In this document: positions 63,290-64,000 of the stretch, in pieces
Layout of the letters: each line of letters starts with the position of its first letter
Position numbering within the stretch: the first letter of the stretch is position 1
Assembly (NCBI GenBank): GCA_024138015.1
Contig: JAMXBB010000009.1
Location: forward strand, 8,861,661 to 8,925,660
Length of the DNA stretch: 64,000 bases
DNA from: Lumnitzera littorea
Lineage: Eukaryota; Streptophyta; Magnoliopsida; Myrtales; Combretaceae
Reading direction: 5' to 3'
Position numbers and translations under genes: made by a program
The notes under the pieces: model-generated
Seen by the model: the letters and a program-made list of their open reading frames with translations, nothing else
What the model was told of the DNA's origin: nothing
Database searches by the model: none

Positions 63290-64000
63290 CATACCAAACT
63301 ATTTTGCGCGTGAGCTATTAACTAAGGAAGTTCATAATGGCGGATTATCGAGTTACTTTGGGGAGACCAAGATAATTAATCTATTGAGGGAGAACTTTTA
63401 CTAGCTAGGTTTAGCTAAGGATGTCCATAAGATAGTTAGTAGTTGTGAAGTATGCAAGGGTGCAAGCATGCTAAGGGAAAGAGAGAACCCCATGGAGAGT
63501 ACATGCCATTGCTAACACTAACCTTACCTTAAGTAGACCTCAATATAGATTTTATCCTAGGATTGCCCTAAACATTTAGAAGGAGAGATTCTATTTTTGT
63601 TGTAGTAGACTGCTTCAATAAGATGACGCACTTTATTTTGTGCCATCGAACTAACGATGCTCTATATATTACTAATTTGTTTTTACAAGAGATTGTCCAA
63701 CTACATAAGGTATCGAAGACTATTGTCTCGGATTAAGACATGAAATTTTTGAGCTATTTTTGGAAAACTCTTTAGAGAAGACTTGGAACTAAACTTATAT
63801 TCAGCTCTAGTAGCTACCCTCAGACTAATGACCAGATTCAAGTGGTAAACAAGACGTTAGGTAATCTTCTCAGAACTATTGTAAGGAAAAACTTGGGGGA
63901 TTTGGATCTGTACCTACTGGTTGTGGAGTTCACATACAATTGAAATATCTATTACACTATTGGGAAGGCCCCATTTAAGGTTATCTATGGCCTCAATCCC
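63290..64000 (+). pseudogene. Integrase, degenerate and cut by window edge
   Basis: The HHCC region is seen as HNGGLSSYFGETKI and CEVCKG in adjacent frames. The core has VDLNIDFILGLP, RRDSIFVVVDCFNKMTHFIL, VSKTIVSD, YPQTNDQIQVVNKTLGNLLR and GKAPFKVIYGLNP. The third catalytic residue (glutamate) appears as valine or is unreadable. The chromodomain would lie beyond 64000. Confidence 0.88.

Larger units (their letters stand above)
58728..64000 (+). mobile_element. Decayed chromovirus (Ty3/gypsy), 5-prime LTR to integrase, cut by window edge
   Basis: Parts in order: LTR 58728-59572, a primer site TGGTATCAAAG at 59580, gag from ATG 59840, protease, RT, RNase H, and integrase reaching the window end. 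The order PR-RT-RH-INT and the motifs define a Ty3/gypsy element; the DGGSCTN protease and FKTRHRLYKWLVMPF RT resemble CRM/Reina-type chromoviruses. Every domain has in-frame stops, many at expected TGG, CGA, CAA or CAG codons, so C-to-T changes after cytosine methylation are the likely cause. It cannot be active. Confidence 0.88.

Noticed and set aside
1..64000. CRISPR arrays, tRNA or rRNA genes, bacterial operons
   Set aside because: No regularly spaced repeats, no cloverleaf I could recognise and no rRNA core sequences were seen; the content is plant nuclear.

Overview
The window is AT-rich nuclear DNA of a flowering plant, probably a eudicot. This is inferred from a PLS-class pentatricopeptide repeat (PPR) gene, genes with many GT-AG introns, Tourist-like MITEs and abundant Ty3/gypsy chromoviruses with long LTRs. 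Only three loci look like host genes with intact coding capacity. They are a PPR gene (5010-6803, +), a short coatomer beta-prime-like WD40 gene (35035-38002, +, ten exons) and an ELL-type RNA polymerase II elongation factor gene (39260-52929, -, twelve exons). A fourth locus (10512-13622, +) is a decayed twin of the WD40 gene. I found no tRNA, rRNA or CRISPR array.

Layout. 1-2195 is a minus-strand chromovirus LTR, followed by unassigned DNA and a probable solo LTR near 3.2-4.1 kb. The PPR gene follows, then about 2.5 kb without a gene. The WD40 pseudogene block covers 9.35-14.08 kb. From 14.2 to 27.1 kb lies one decayed chromovirus body (protease, reverse transcriptase, integrase, start of a chromodomain) cut by solo LTRs, with one LTR nested inside another. 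From 27.13 to 33.97 kb the first half of that nest is present again, and it abuts the intact WD40 gene block (34.0-38.5 kb). The order is therefore WD40 pseudogene / TE nest / partial second TE nest / WD40 gene.

The ELL-like gene lies tail-to-tail with the WD40 gene. Its 5.2-kb first intron holds a 2.5-kb gag-only LTR retrotransposon with a perfect 5-bp target duplication, and a 446-bp Tourist-like MITE. Right of the ELL promoter (53.1-57.8 kb) is AT-rich DNA with a candidate long-inverted-repeat element and LTR remnants. A second, heavily mutated chromovirus (LTR, primer site, gag, protease, RT, RNase H, integrase) runs from about 58.7 kb past the right edge.

The genes do not form a pathway: organelle RNA processing (PPR), vesicle coat (WD40 gene) and transcription elongation (ELL-like). 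The most interesting item is the WD40 gene. All splice sites and the reading frame survive, yet it encodes only the N-terminal propeller of beta-prime-COP (309 residues), while its near neighbour copy has collapsed.
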